DNA from: Roseivivax lentus
GTDB lineage: Bacteria > Pseudomonadota > Alphaproteobacteria > Rhodobacterales > Rhodobacteraceae
DNA: 64,000 bases
NCBI RefSeq assembly: GCF_900156805.1
Contig: NZ_FTOQ01000003.1
Location: 124,001 to 188,000, forward strand
Direction: 5' to 3'
In this document: positions 42,672 through 51,643 of the stretch, one piece after another
Position numbering within the stretch: the stretch's first letter is position 1
How the letters are laid out: each line of letters begins with the position of its first letter
Position numbers and translations under genes: made by a program
The notes under the pieces: generated by a model
The model's input: only the letters and a program-made list of their open reading frames with translations
What the model was told of the DNA's origin: nothing
Databases searched by the model: none

Positions 42672-42875
42672 ATGCGACATCTTGCGAAAATCTCCGCCGT
42701 TCTGGCGCTGTTCGGCCTTGCGGCCTGCGGCGACACGCTGGGCGAACAGGCCCTCATCGGCGGCGCCGTGGGCGCGGGCACCGCGGCTGCGGTCGACGGC
42801 GACGTCACGACCGGTGCGGTCGTGGGGGCGGCAGGCAACGTCGCCTATTGCCGGACCTATCCGGAACGCTGCTGA
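42672..42875 (+). CDS. Small glycine-zipper lipoprotein
   Basis: 67 residues. Lipoprotein signal MRHLAKISAVLALFGLAACG with Cys19, then a Gly/Ala-rich stretch (LIGGAVGAGTAAAVDGDVTTGAVVGAAGN) typical of glycine-zipper membrane-inserting segments, ending YCRTYPERC with two Cys. Ribosome site GAGGGAG is about 8 bases ahead. Lies between pccB and pccA, as small lipoproteins often do in this order; role unknown. Confidence 0.75.
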   Translation: MRHLAKISAVLALFGLAACGDTLGEQALIGGAVGAGTAAAVDGDVTTGAVVGAAGNVAYCRTYPERC

Positions 42876-43013
42876 TCGCATCGGGCGCGCCCTAGCGCCC
42901 GCACCATCGCATCATGCAATCGAGGCCACGCGGGCATTGCGCCCGGGTGGCCTTTTTCGTGGGACAGAGCCTGCGGGGCGCGGCCCCGTCCGGATAGCTG
43001 AAAAGGGACAGCC

Positions 43014-45014
43014 ATGTTCAAGAAGATCCTGATCGCCAACCGCGGCGAAATCGCCTGCCGCGTCATCAAGACCGCGCGCGCCATGGGCATCAAGACCGTG
43101 GCCGTCTACTCGGACGCCGACAAGAACGCGCTGCATGTGGAGATGGCCGACGAGGCCGTGCATATCGGCCCGCCGCAGGCGAACCAGTCCTATATCGTGA
43201 TCGACAAGATCATGGACGCCATCCGCCAGACCGGGGCCGAGGCGGTGCATCCGGGCTACGGCTTCCTGTCCGAGAACCCGAAATTCGCCGAGGCGCTCGA
43301 GAAGGAAGGCGTGGCCTTCATCGGCCCGCCCAAGAAGGCCATCGAGGCGATGGGCGACAAGATCACCTCGAAGAAGATCGCCCAGGAGGCGGGCGTGTCG
43401 ACCGTGCCCGGCTATATGGGCCTGATCGAGGACGCCGAAGAGGCGGTGAAGATCTCCAATGACATCGGCTACCCGGTGATGATCAAGGCCTCCGCGGGCG
43501 GCGGCGGCAAGGGCATGCGCATCGCCTGGAACGACGACGAGGCGCGCGAGGGCTTCCAATCCTCCAAGAACGAGGCGGCCAGCTCCTTCGGCGACGACCG
43601 TATCTTCATCGAGAAGTTCGTGACCCAGCCGCGCCATATCGAGATCCAGGTCCTGGCCGACAGCCATGGCAATTGTCTCTATCTCAACGAACGCGAATGC
43701 TCGATCCAGCGCCGCAACCAGAAGGTCGTCGAAGAGGCGCCGTCGCCGTTTCTCGACGAGGCGACGCGCAAGGCCATGGGCGAACAATCCTGCGCGCTCG
43801 CGCAAGCGGTGGGCTACACCTCTGCCGGCACGGTCGAGTTCATCGTCGACGGCGACAAGAACTTCTACTTCCTCGAGATGAACACCCGCCTGCAGGTGGA
43901 ACACCCGGTGACCGAGCTGATCACCGGCATCGACCTCGTGGAGCAGATGATCCGCGTGGCCAATGGCGAGGAACTGGCGCTCAAGCAATCCGATATCGGC
44001 ATCAACGGCTGGGCCATCGAGAACCGGCTTTACGCCGAAGACCCCTATCGCGGCTTCCTGCCCTCGATCGGGCGGCTGACGCGCTACCGTCCGCCCACCG
44101 AAGGCCCGATGGGCGACGGCATCGTGCGCAACGATACCGGCGTTTTCGAGGGCGGCGAGATCTCGATGTATTACGACCCGATGATCGCCAAGCTCTGCAC
44201 CTGGGGCAAGGATCGCGCCACCGCGATCGAGACCATGCGCAACGCGCTAGACAGTTTCGAGGTGGAGGGCATCGGGCACAACCTGCCCTTCGTGGCCGCG
44301 GTGATGGATCATCCGAAGTTCATCTCGGGCGACATGACGACGGCTTTCATCGAAGAGGAATATCCCGGCGGCTTCGACGGCGTGACCCTGGGCGAAGAGG
44401 GACAGCGCCGCGTCGCGGCCGCCGCCGCGGCGATGAACCGGGTGGCTGAAATTCGCCGCGCGCGCATCTCGGGTACCCTCGACAACCACGAGCGTCACGT
44501 CGGAGACAACTGGAATGTCGCCCTGCAAGACGCTGATTTCGATGTGACAATCGCGGCCGACCACGATGGCGCGACGGTGCGCTTCGCCGATGGGGCCGAG
44601 CACCGGATCACCGGCGACTGGACCCCCGGCGATCAGCTCGCCTGGATGCAGGTGGACGGCGCGCCGCTGGTGATGAAGGTCGGCAAGATCTCGGGCGGTT
44701 TCCGGATCCGCACGCGCGGGGCGGACATGAAGGTGCATGTGCGCACGCCGCGTCAGGCCGAACTCGCGCGCCTGATGCCGGTCAAGGAGGCGCCGGACAC
44801 CTCGAAGATGCTGCTCTGCCCGATGCCGGGTCTTCTGGTGAAGGTGAACGTGGCCGAAGGCGACGAGGTGCAGGAAGGCCAGGCGCTCTGTACGGTCGAG
44901 GCGATGAAGATGGAGAACATCCTGCGCGCCGAGCGCCGGGGCGTGGTCTCCAAGGTCAATGCGGGTCCGGGCGACAGCCTGGCCGTGGACGACGTGATCC
45001 TGGAGTTCGAGTGA
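43014..45014 (+). CDS. pccA: Propionyl-CoA carboxylase alpha subunit (biotin carboxylase/BCCP)
   Basis: 666 residues. N-terminal biotin carboxylase: FKKILIANRGEIACRVIKTARAMG, ATP-grasp loop KASAGGGGKGMRIAW, catalytic EMNTRLQVEHPVTE. A linker/BT domain follows, then the biotinyl domain with CTVEAMKMENIL, biotin on Lys632. Together with PccB it carboxylates propionyl-CoA in the methylmalonyl-CoA pathway. ATG at 43014 behind AAAAGGGA. It is 2.2 kb from pccB with four small genes between, an order usual in Rhodobacterales. Confidence 0.97.
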   Translation: MFKKILIANRGEIACRVIKTARAMGIKTVAVYSDADKNALHVEMADEAVHIGPPQANQSYIVIDKIMDAIRQTGAEAVHPGYGFLSENPKFAEALEKEGVAFIGPPKKAIEAMGDKITSKKIAQEAGVSTVPGYMGLIEDAEEAVKISNDIGYPVMIKASAGGGGKGMRIAWNDDEAREGFQSSKNEAASSFGDDRIFIEKFVTQPRHIEIQVLADSHGNCLYLNERECSIQRRNQKVVEEAPSPFLDEATRKAMGEQSCALAQAVGYTSAGTVEFIVDGDKNFYFLEMNTRLQVEHPVTELITGIDLVEQMIRVANGEELALKQSDIGINGWAIENRLYAEDPYRGFLPSIGRLTRYRPPTEGPMGDGIVRNDTGVFEGGEISMYYDPMIAKLCTWGKDRATAIETMRNALDSFEVEGIGHNLPFVAAVMDHPKFISGDMTTAFIEEEYPGGFDGVTLGEEGQRRVAAAAAAMNRVAEIRRARISGTLDNHERHVGDNWNVALQDADFDVTIAADHDGATVRFADGAEHRITGDWTPGDQLAWMQVDGAPLVMKVGKISGGFRIRTRGADMKVHVRTPRQAELARLMPVKEAPDTSKMLLCPMPGLLVKVNVAEGDEVQEGQALCTVEAMKMENILRAERRGVVSKVNAGPGDSLAVDDVILEFE

Positions 45015-45056
45015 TCCGATGACGTGGGCGGGCGCGACATATGGCGGGGCAGGGAC

Positions 45057-45071
45057 GGCGCGATGCGCGCC
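45057..45071. terminator. Hairpin between pccA and DUF4174 gene
   Basis: GGCGCG-ATG-CGCGCC, 6-bp stem, between convergent genes. Short and without T tract, so only a possible terminator. Confidence 0.35.
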
Positions 45072-45077
45072 GGCCCG

Positions 45078-45545
45078 CTACCGCGTCGTGCCCTGCTGGT
45101 CGCGGATTTCCTGCTGGCGCGCCGGCAGCTTGTCGATCGACCGCGACAACTCGCGCACATCCCACGGGAAGGGCTTGCGCAGCACGCGGGTGCCGTCCTT
45201 GGCGATCAGCACCAGCATGAAGCCCCGCGGGCGCAATTCGCGCCGGATCGCACCGTCGGCGGCGGGATCGGTATCGGTCAGCACGATCACGTCCCGCCCC
45301 TCCAGCGCGTCCATGCGGTCGGTGATGAACTGCATCTGCTGGACATACCGGGGATCGGCGGCGTTATCGGCGAACACGACCAGCGGCCGCTTGAGCCAGC
45401 GGAATTCCTCGAGGCTGCGACCCTCGGCGCTCTGGATCAGGCCGGGTTCGTCTTCGGTCGCGGCGCCATCGGCGGCAAGGACCGACGTGGCGGAGAAGGC
45501 GGGCAGCGCGGCGACGAGCGCCAACGTGGTCAATAATCTTTTCAT
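45078..45545 (-). CDS. Exported DUF4174-type protein
   Basis: 155 residues. Signal peptide MKRLLTTLALVAALPAFSATSVLAADG. The mature part reads LEEFRWLKRPLVVFADNAADPRYVQQMQFITDRMDALEGRDVIVLTDTDPAADGAIRRELRPRGFMLVLIAKDGTRVLRKPFPWDVRELSRSIDKLPARQQE, a thioredoxin-like strand order without a CxxC pair; this is the DUF4174 pattern. Probably periplasmic. Function unknown. Divergent from the sulfotransferase-like gene. Confidence 0.85.
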   Translation of the reverse strand: MKRLLTTLALVAALPAFSATSVLAADGAATEDEPGLIQSAEGRSLEEFRWLKRPLVVFADNAADPRYVQQMQFITDRMDALEGRDVIVLTDTDPAADGAIRRELRPRGFMLVLIAKDGTRVLRKPFPWDVRELSRSIDKLPARQQEIRDQQGTTR

Positions 45546-45685
45546 GTTTGCAGATATATGCGGGATCGGCCGCATTTCTAATGCTCGTTCGACCGCGAAC
45601 ATCAAAATATCGGCAATTAATCAGGGGATAACGTCTCAGGCCCTAGAATATCGCCCGAAAGCAGCGGCAAGGACGGGCGCGGACC

Positions 45686-46606
45686 ATGGACATCATCCTG
45701 CATCTCGGGGCGCATCGCAGCGCCTCGACCAGCTTCCAGCGCTACATGCGCAGCGTCGGCGCGGAGCTGAACAGGCAAGGCACGGGCTTCTGGGGGCCGG
45801 GCCGGACGCGCAAGGGCCTGTTCCACCGCATCGACAGCCGCGATGCCCGCGACCGGGACCGGGGCCGCGTCCAGCTGGCGCTTGCCGGGGCGGCGCAGCG
45901 CGGCGCGGCGAGGCTGGTGATCTCGGACGAGAACATGATCGGCACGATGCGCCGCAACATCGCGCGCGCCGACCTCTATCCCGATATCGGCGAACGGCTG
46001 GCGCGGTTCCGCGCGGCCTTCGGCCCGGTGAAACGGGCGCATCTGCAGATCCGCGCGCTCGATCTCTACTGGGCCTCGGCGCTGGCCTTCTGCCTGCCGC
46101 GCGGCATGCCGCTGCCCCGGACCGAGGGGCTGCAGGCCATGGTGCAAAGCGCGCGGGGCTGGCGTGGCGTGATCGAGGACATGGCCGCGGCTTTGCCCGA
46201 GACCGAGATCACCGTGACGCCTTTCGAACGGTTCGCGGGCCAGCCAGACCGGCTGCTCGCGGCGATGACCGGGCTGGCACAGGTGCCCCGCGACGGGCTC
46301 AGGCCCTGGGTGAACCGCGCGCCGGATCTCGCCACGCTCAGGTGCGTGCTGACCGACCGGGGGGAACCTGCCATGGCGCTCGGCTTCGGAGAGGGACGCT
46401 GGATGCCCTTCCTGCCCGATCAGGCCGCCGCCCTGCGCGAGACCTATCAGGACGATATCTACTGGCTGCGCGCCGGGGCCATGGGCCTTGCGCGCTACGA
46501 GGACGCGCCCGAGGGGGCCGAACCGGCGAAGACCGGGCTGCCCGCGGCGCAAGCAAGAGGACCGACCGATGAAACCGACCACCGACGATTGGCGGGCGCT
46601 GGCTGA
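45686..46606 (+). CDS. Sulfotransferase-like P-loop protein
   Basis: 306 residues. N-terminal [20 protein letters not shown] resembles the PAPS-binding 5'-phosphosulfate loop of sulfotransferases (H-x-G-x-HR-S/T-x-S/T-S-F). Later [14 protein letters not shown] and [13 protein letters not shown] match the 3'-phosphate region of a paralogue at 60918. The 3' end overlaps the mutase gene by 38 bases, so both are probably read from one promoter at 45546-45685. Substrate unknown. Confidence 0.7.
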   Translation: MDIILHLGAHRSASTSFQRYMRSVGAELNRQGTGFWGPGRTRKGLFHRIDSRDARDRDRGRVQLALAGAAQRGAARLVISDENMIGTMRRNIARADLYPDIGERLARFRAAFGPVKRAHLQIRALDLYWASALAFCLPRGMPLPRTEGLQAMVQSARGWRGVIEDMAAALPETEITVTPFERFAGQPDRLLAAMTGLAQVPRDGLRPWVNRAPDLATLRCVLTDRGEPAMALGFGEGRWMPFLPDQAAALRETYQDDIYWLRAGAMGLARYEDAPEGAEPAKTGLPAAQARGPTDETDHRRLAGAG

Positions 46607-48698
46607 GAAGGAACTGAAGGGCCGCAGCCTCGACAGCCTGACCTGGCACACGCTCGAAGGCATCGACATCAAGCCGCTCTATACCGAAGAGGATGTGAAG
46701 GACCTGCCGCATCTGGGCTCCGTCCCGGGGCTGGAGCCGTTCACCCGCGGCGTGAAGGCCACGATGTATGCGGGCCGGCCCTGGACCATCCGGCAATATG
46801 CGGGCTTCTCGACGGCGGAGGAGAGCAACCGCTTCTACCGCCGCGCGCTCGATGCAGGGCAGCAGGGCGTCTCGGTGGCCTTCGATCTGGCCACCCATCG
46901 CGGATATGACAGCGACCATCCGCGCGTGGTCGGCGATGTGGGCAAGGCCGGTGTCGCGATCGATTCGGTCGAGGACATGAAGGTGCTCTTCGACGGCATC
47001 CCGCTTGATCAGGTCTCGGTCTCGATGACGATGAACGGCGCGGTGATCCCGGTCCTGGCGAGCTTCATCGTCACCGGCGAAGAGCAGGGCCATGATCGCG
47101 CGCTCCTGTCGGGCACGATCCAGAACGACATCCTGAAGGAGTTCATGGTCCGCAACACCTACATCTACCCGCCCGAGCCTTCGATGCGGATCATCGCGGA
47201 TATCATCGAATACACCTCGGCGGAAATGCCGAAATTCAACTCGATCTCGATTTCCGGCTACCACATGCAGGAGGCCGGGGCGAACCTCGTGCAGGAGCTC
47301 GCCTTCACGCTTGCCGACGGCAAGGAATACGTGAAGGCCGCGGTTGATCGCGGCATGGATATCGATAAGTTCGCGGGCCGGCTGTCGTTCTTCTTCGCCA
47401 TCGGCAAGAACTTTTTCATGGAGGCCGCGAAACTGCGCGCGGCGCGCATGCTCTGGCACCGGATCATGACCGATCTCGGCGCGAAGAACCCCCGCTCGAA
47501 GATGCTGCGCACTCATTGCCAGACGAGCGGTGTCAGCCTCGCCGAACAGGACCCCTACAACAACGTCATCCGCACCGCCTACGAGGCGATGTCGGCGGTC
47601 CTCGGCGGCACGCAATCGCTGCACACCAACGCGCTCGACGAGGCGATGGCCCTGCCCACCGATTTCTCCGCCCGCATCGCGCGGAACACGCAGCTCATCC
47701 TGCAGGAAGAGACTGGCGTGACCAATGTGGTCGATCCGCTCGCGGGCTCCTATTACGTGGAGAAGCTGACCCACGATCTGGCCGAGGCCGCCTGGGCCAT
47801 GATCGAGGAGGTGGATGAGATGGGCGGCATGACCAAGGCCGTCGAGTCGGGCATGCCCAAGCTCCGGATCGAGGAGGCCGCGGCGCAGCGCCAGGCCAAG
47901 ATCGACCGCGGCGAGGACGTGATCGTCGGCGTGAACAAGTACCGGCTGGCCAAGGAAGACGATCTCGACATTCTCGATATCGACAATGCCAAGGTCCGCG
48001 ACAGCCAGGTCGCGGCCCTCGAACGCATCCGCGCCAGCCGCGACCAGGCCGCCTGCGATGCGGCGCTGGCGGAACTGGAACGCCGCGCGAAAGAGGGCGG
48101 CAATCTTCTCGAGGCAGCGGTTGAGGCAGCGCGCGCGCGCGCCAGCGTGGGAGAGATCTCGATGGCCATGGAAAAGGTATTCGGGCGCCACCGCGCCGAG
48201 GTGAAGACGCTGGCGGGTGTCTACGGCGCGGCCTATGAGGGCGACGAAGGCTTCGCCGCGATCCAGAAATCGGTGGAGGATTTCGCCGAGCAAGAGGGCC
48301 GGCGCCCGCGCATGCTGGTCGTGAAAATGGGCCAGGACGGGCATGACCGCGGGGCCAAGGTGATCGCCACGGCCTTCGCCGATATCGGCTTCGACGTGGA
48401 TGTGGGACCCTTGTTCCAGACCCCCGAAGAGGCTGCGCAGGACGCCATCGACAACGATGTGCACGTCATCGGCATCTCGTCGCAGGCGGCGGGCCACAAG
48501 ACGCTGGCACCGCAGCTGATCGAGGCGCTGAAGGCCGAAGGCGCGGACGAGATCCTGGTGATCTGCGGCGGCGTCATCCCGCAGCAGGATTACGACTTCC
48601 TGAAGAAGGCGGGGGTGAAGGCGATCTTCGGGCCGGGCACGAACATCCCCGAGGCCGCGCAGGACATCCTTAAGCTCATCCGCGCAGCGCGCGCCTGA
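46569..48698 (+). CDS. scpA: Methylmalonyl-CoA mutase
   Basis: 709 residues, single-chain type. Converts (R)-methylmalonyl-CoA to succinyl-CoA with adenosylcobalamin. TIM-barrel half: [90 protein letters not shown]. Cobalamin half: [22 protein letters not shown], with His592 as lower cobalt ligand, and [12 protein letters not shown]. It completes the PccA/PccB pathway for propionate, odd-chain acids and the ethylmalonyl-CoA cycle. ATG at 46569 after AAGAGGA. Confidence 0.97.
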   Translation: MKPTTDDWRALAEKELKGRSLDSLTWHTLEGIDIKPLYTEEDVKDLPHLGSVPGLEPFTRGVKATMYAGRPWTIRQYAGFSTAEESNRFYRRALDAGQQGVSVAFDLATHRGYDSDHPRVVGDVGKAGVAIDSVEDMKVLFDGIPLDQVSVSMTMNGAVIPVLASFIVTGEEQGHDRALLSGTIQNDILKEFMVRNTYIYPPEPSMRIIADIIEYTSAEMPKFNSISISGYHMQEAGANLVQELAFTLADGKEYVKAAVDRGMDIDKFAGRLSFFFAIGKNFFMEAAKLRAARMLWHRIMTDLGAKNPRSKMLRTHCQTSGVSLAEQDPYNNVIRTAYEAMSAVLGGTQSLHTNALDEAMALPTDFSARIARNTQLILQEETGVTNVVDPLAGSYYVEKLTHDLAEAAWAMIEEVDEMGGMTKAVESGMPKLRIEEAAAQRQAKIDRGEDVIVGVNKYRLAKEDDLDILDIDNAKVRDSQVAALERIRASRDQAACDAALAELERRAKEGGNLLEAAVEAARARASVGEISMAMEKVFGRHRAEVKTLAGVYGAAYEGDEGFAAIQKSVEDFAEQEGRRPRMLVVKMGQDGHDRGAKVIATAFADIGFDVDVGPLFQTPEEAAQDAIDNDVHVIGISSQAAGHKTLAPQLIEALKAEGADEILVICGGVIPQQDYDFLKKAGVKAIFGPGTNIPEAAQDILKLIRAARA

Positions 48699-48707
48699 GC
48701 GCCCTTG

Positions 48708-48733
48708 CCGGCCGTCGGGCAAATGGCGGCCGG
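48708..48733 (+). terminator. Hairpin behind methylmalonyl-CoA mutase gene
   Basis: Perfect 7-bp arms CCGGCCG and CGGCCGG with a 12-base loop, beginning 10 bases after the stop. The T run is not adjacent, so efficiency is uncertain. Confidence 0.5.
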
Positions 48734-49050
48734 TCGCCGGAAGAACGTTTTTTCGGAAAGGTGAAGCACAGGGCGCGGCACGCTCTTTCCGTAGCCGGTC
48801 CCGGGCGGCCGGCGCCGGGTCCGAGGTCCGGCAAACAAGTCGCACTTGACCGGCGCCGCGATCATCCGGTCGGTCCACCCCGCGCCGCCGCGTCTATCGG
48901 TTTCAAGGCCGCCTCTGGGCGGCGCGGGGCTTCACCTTTCACAGGGCTCGGGTCGCCACCCTGCCATGCGGCCTCAGGCTTGCACGCAATGGTTTACGAT
49001 CCATAAAGAATGGCGCGCCGAAGCCCCGATCGGGGATGCGCGGCCCCTGG

Positions 49051-49156
49051 CTTCATCTTTCCGAAACGTCGCCCGGGAGTGGATTGGCCGCTTGCGGCCA
49101 AGAGAGGGCAGCGCCCTCTGGCCTGCCCGATGAAGCCCCGCTTCATCGGGCCAGAC
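49051..49156 (+). repeat. Structured intergenic element, copy B
   Basis: Begins CTTCATCTTTCCG, ends GGCCAGAC. Hairpins: TTGGCCGC-TT-GCGGCCAA (49084-49101), AGAGGGC-AGC-GCCCTCT (49103-49119, identical to copy A) and CCCGATGAAG-CCCCG-CTTCATCGGG (49126-49150). Stems one and three differ in sequence and length from copy A but pair perfectly, and the linkers between are conserved. Confidence 0.7.
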
Positions 49157-49188
49157 ATGGGCGGGCGCTATGCGCCCGCGCCGCCGGA

Positions 49189-49746
49189 TCAGGGAATGAT
49201 GCGGGTGTATTTCGAGCCTTCGAGCGTCGCGCCAAGCCGCAGGCCCGCCTGGCCGAACACCACCGCGATGACCGGTGCGGTCGAGGTCAGCGTCTCCGCG
49301 GCCAGCGTCTCGCCGCCTTCGGGGATCGCGTATTCCACGTTGGCGCCCGCCGACCAGCCCGGCGAACGGCGGAAATTCATCAGCGATTCCTGGGTCATGA
49401 AGAACAGCACATGGGCGTATTGCTGCGCGCCGATCTGCAATCCCCCCGAGGCCTTGGCGACCGAATAGTAATCCACCGTCACGCCGCCCACGCGCAGCGC
49501 CCCGCGTCCGAAGGCGCCGCCGAAGCCGAGCCCGGCCTCGGTCACCAGCGGCATCACCAGGATGCCCGAGGACTTGTCGCGCAGCTGGGTCGTGCCGGGA
49601 TAGGTCCGGTAGAGGGTGGCCAGCGTCGAATCCACGCGCGCGTCGATGACGGCGGCATTGTTCGTGCCCACGCCGTTGTTGCAGGCGGCTGTCAGCCCCG
49701 TGGCGCCAAGCGCCAGGGTGAAGCCGCGTCGGGTCAGTTGTGTCAT
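49189..49746 (-). CDS. YSC84/SYLF-domain lipoprotein
   Basis: 185 residues. N-terminus TRRGFTLALGATGLTAAC combines a twin-arginine-like RR with a lipobox (Cys22), so it is an exported lipoprotein. The mature part is the YSC84/SYLF pattern: LRDKSSGILVMPLVTEAGLGFGGAFGRGALRVGG...YYSVAKASGGLQIGAQQYAHVLFFMTQESLMNF. SYLF domains bind lipids. Lies downstream of hemB on the same strand with a 142-base gap. Confidence 0.88.
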   Translation of the reverse strand: MTQLTRRGFTLALGATGLTAACNNGVGTNNAAVIDARVDSTLATLYRTYPGTTQLRDKSSGILVMPLVTEAGLGFGGAFGRGALRVGGVTVDYYSVAKASGGLQIGAQQYAHVLFFMTQESLMNFRRSPGWSAGANVEYAIPEGGETLAAETLTSTAPVIAVVFGQAGLRLGATLEGSKYTRIIP

Positions 49747-49835
49747 TGTACCGCTCTTTGTTTTGTGCCTGATCTCGTGCCTGATATGTCGGGCGCTGCC
49801 CGCAGCCGGTCTGCCGCCGGTTGATGCGCAAACTA

Positions 49836-49849
49836 CCGCCCATGGGCGG
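49836..49849 (-). terminator. Short palindrome behind hemB
   Basis: CCGCCC-AT-GGGCGG, a perfect palindrome 40 bases after the hemB stop on the minus strand, followed by TAGTTTG. Could be a weak terminator or operator for the downstream lipoprotein gene. Confidence 0.35.
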
Positions 49850-49888
49850 AAATGTCACCCGATATTGGGCGCTTTCGGCGTGAAACCG

Positions 49889-50887
49889 CTATCCGTTGAG
49901 GAGTTTCGCGGCTGCCGGCGCGAAATAGGTCAGGATGCCGTCGCAGCCCGCGCGGCGGAAGGCCATCAGGCTTTCCATCATCACCCGCTCTCCGTCGAGC
50001 CAGCCGCGTTCCGCGGCGCCGCTCAGCATCGCGTATTCGCCCGACACCTGGTAGGCGAAGGTGGGCGCGCCGAAGGCTTCCTTCACGCGCGCGCAGATGT
50101 CGAGATAGGCCATGCCGGGCTTGACCATCACCATGTCCGCCCCTTCCGACAGATCGCGCGCGACGAGCCGCAGCGCCTCGTCGCCATTGGCCGGGTTCAT
50201 CTGGTAGGTGGTCTTGTCGCCCTTGAGCGCGCCCGAGGCGCCCACCGCGTCGCGGAAGGGCCCGTAAAAGGCCGAGGCGTATTTCGCCGCATAGGACAGG
50301 ATGCAGACGGTATCGAAGCCCTCGGCCTCGAGTGCGGCGCGCATCGCGCCGATCCGTCCGTCCATCATGTCCGAGGGCCCGATGATGTCGGCCCCCGCGC
50401 GCGCCTGGCTCAGCGTCTGTTTCACCAGCGCCTCGACGGTGCGGTCGTTGACGATCACCCCGTCCTCGACGAAGCCGTCATGGCCGTCGATATTGTAGGG
50501 GTCGAGCGCCACGTCGGTCATCACCGCGATGTCCGGCACCGCCTCCTTGATCGCGCGGGTGGCCCGGTTCGACAGGTTCTCGGGGTTCCAGGCCTCGGCG
50601 CAATCGGCGGTCTTGAGCGCCGGATCGGTATAGGGAAAGAGGCAGATCGCCGGAATGCCCAGGGAATGGGCCTCGCGGGCGGCGGCGACCACGCGGTCCA
50701 CCGACAGCCGGTTCACCCCCGGCATCGAGGCGATGGGCTCCGCCACGTCCTCGCCGTCGCGCACGAAGACCGGCCAGATGAAATCCGACGGCGCGAGCGT
50801 GGTTTCGGCCACCAGCGCGCGCAGGGCGGGCGACTTGCGGGTGCGGCGGAACCGGGTGGCGGGGAAGGGGGCGTGGAGGGGCTGCAT
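49889..50887 (-). CDS. hemB: Delta-aminolevulinic acid dehydratase (porphobilinogen synthase)
   Basis: 332 residues. Joins two 5-aminolevulinate molecules to porphobilinogen for haem, bacteriochlorophyll and cobalamin. RFRRTRKSPALRALVAETTL start; Schiff-base lysines in ILSYAAKYASAFYGPFRDA and MVMVKPGMAYLDI. The metal site reads MTDVALDPYNIDGHDGF, Asp-rich where zinc-type enzymes have three Cys, so this is the Mg2+/K+-type enzyme. Start at MQPLHAPFPATRF (50887); the longer frame is rejected. Confidence 0.96.
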   Translation of the reverse strand: MQPLHAPFPATRFRRTRKSPALRALVAETTLAPSDFIWPVFVRDGEDVAEPIASMPGVNRLSVDRVVAAAREAHSLGIPAICLFPYTDPALKTADCAEAWNPENLSNRATRAIKEAVPDIAVMTDVALDPYNIDGHDGFVEDGVIVNDRTVEALVKQTLSQARAGADIIGPSDMMDGRIGAMRAALEAEGFDTVCILSYAAKYASAFYGPFRDAVGASGALKGDKTTYQMNPANGDEALRLVARDLSEGADMVMVKPGMAYLDICARVKEAFGAPTFAYQVSGEYAMLSGAAERGWLDGERVMMESLMAFRRAGCDGILTYFAPAAAKLLNG

Positions 50888-51103
50888 GGGCGGGCTTTCG
50901 GTCTGGAACTCTGCCCGCTCTTGATGTCCGCTCGGGGCGGCCAAGTCCAGCCCCGCGCCGGACCTGCGCCGCGGCCACACTCATCGCGGCCCTGCGCCCG
51001 CTCCCTCTGGGCAAGCCCCGCATCGGGCGCTAGACAAGGCCGGAACATCCATGGGTCGGAGCCTGCTTTGGACTGGCATCTCAAAGTCTTCGAAGTCATC
51101 GAC

Positions 51104-51595
51104 ATGCGATCCTTCTCGAACCTGTGGTTCTGGATCGCGCTGGCGGTGATGTGGTCCTCGGCCAGTCACTGGGTGCTGGGCGTGCCCTTCGACATGGTCA
51201 GCCGCGCCGCCAAGAACGGCGGCCAGGCCGAGATCGACCTCGAGGATCTGGTGCGCATCAACGCCAACCGCATCCTGTTCATCGCCGCCGAGGCGGGGCT
51301 CTGGCTGACCGGGCTCGGCGCGTTTGTGCTGTCCATGCTCGCCATTTCGGGCTTCGGCTTCGGCGTGGAGCTTGCCCAGGCGCTGTTTCTGCTGGGCATG
51401 CCCATGTCCCTGGTGGCGCTTCTGAGCACGCGCACCGCCGGCCTGATCCGCGAAGGCGCGCTGAAGGGGCCCGACCTGCGCCGCCGCCTTTCGCGCCACC
51501 GGGTCGCGGTGCAGGCCATCGGCATGGTGTCGATCTTCATCACGGCGCTGTGGGGCATGTACCGGAACATGTCGGTCGGTCCTTTCGGCGGCTGA
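51104..51595 (+). CDS. Membrane protein, unknown
   Basis: 163 residues with four hydrophobic segments (about 5-25, 58-80, 85-108, 135-155). Starts MRSFSNLWFWIALAVMWSSASHWVLGVPFDMV; contains the soluble stretch SRAAKNGGQAEIDLEDLVRINANR. Resembles small integral proteins that precede mfd in related genomes (memory, not verified). No motif gives a function. ATG at 51104; mfd follows 48 bases later. Confidence 0.75.
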   Translation: MRSFSNLWFWIALAVMWSSASHWVLGVPFDMVSRAAKNGGQAEIDLEDLVRINANRILFIAAEAGLWLTGLGAFVLSMLAISGFGFGVELAQALFLLGMPMSLVALLSTRTAGLIREGALKGPDLRRRLSRHRVAVQAIGMVSIFITALWGMYRNMSVGPFGG

Positions 51596-51643
51596 GCGTC
51601 GGTGACTTGACGCAGACCGCGGGCCGGGCCATTTGCCCACCCC

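Larger units (their letters stand above)
48699..49188. other. Intergenic region with repeats behind mutase gene
   Basis: 490 bases without a gene. Hairpin CCGGCCG/CGGCCGG (48708-48714 with 48727-48733) lies right after the mutase stop and TTTTTT follows 15 bases later. At 48740-48775 the minus strand reads CTTCACCTTTCCGAAAAAAC, the start sequence of the structured element, apparently a truncated copy. The full copy B is at 49051-49156. Confidence 0.55.

Noticed and set aside
40812-45565. Similar GCAGATAT..GCGG patches at 40812 and 45549 as further PccR sites
   Set aside because: Only a loose match to TTTGCAAA and no paired box; could be chance.
46338-48878. An 846-codon open frame on the minus strand opposite the mutase gene
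   Set aside because: Shadow of methylmalonyl-CoA mutase; no recognisable motif.
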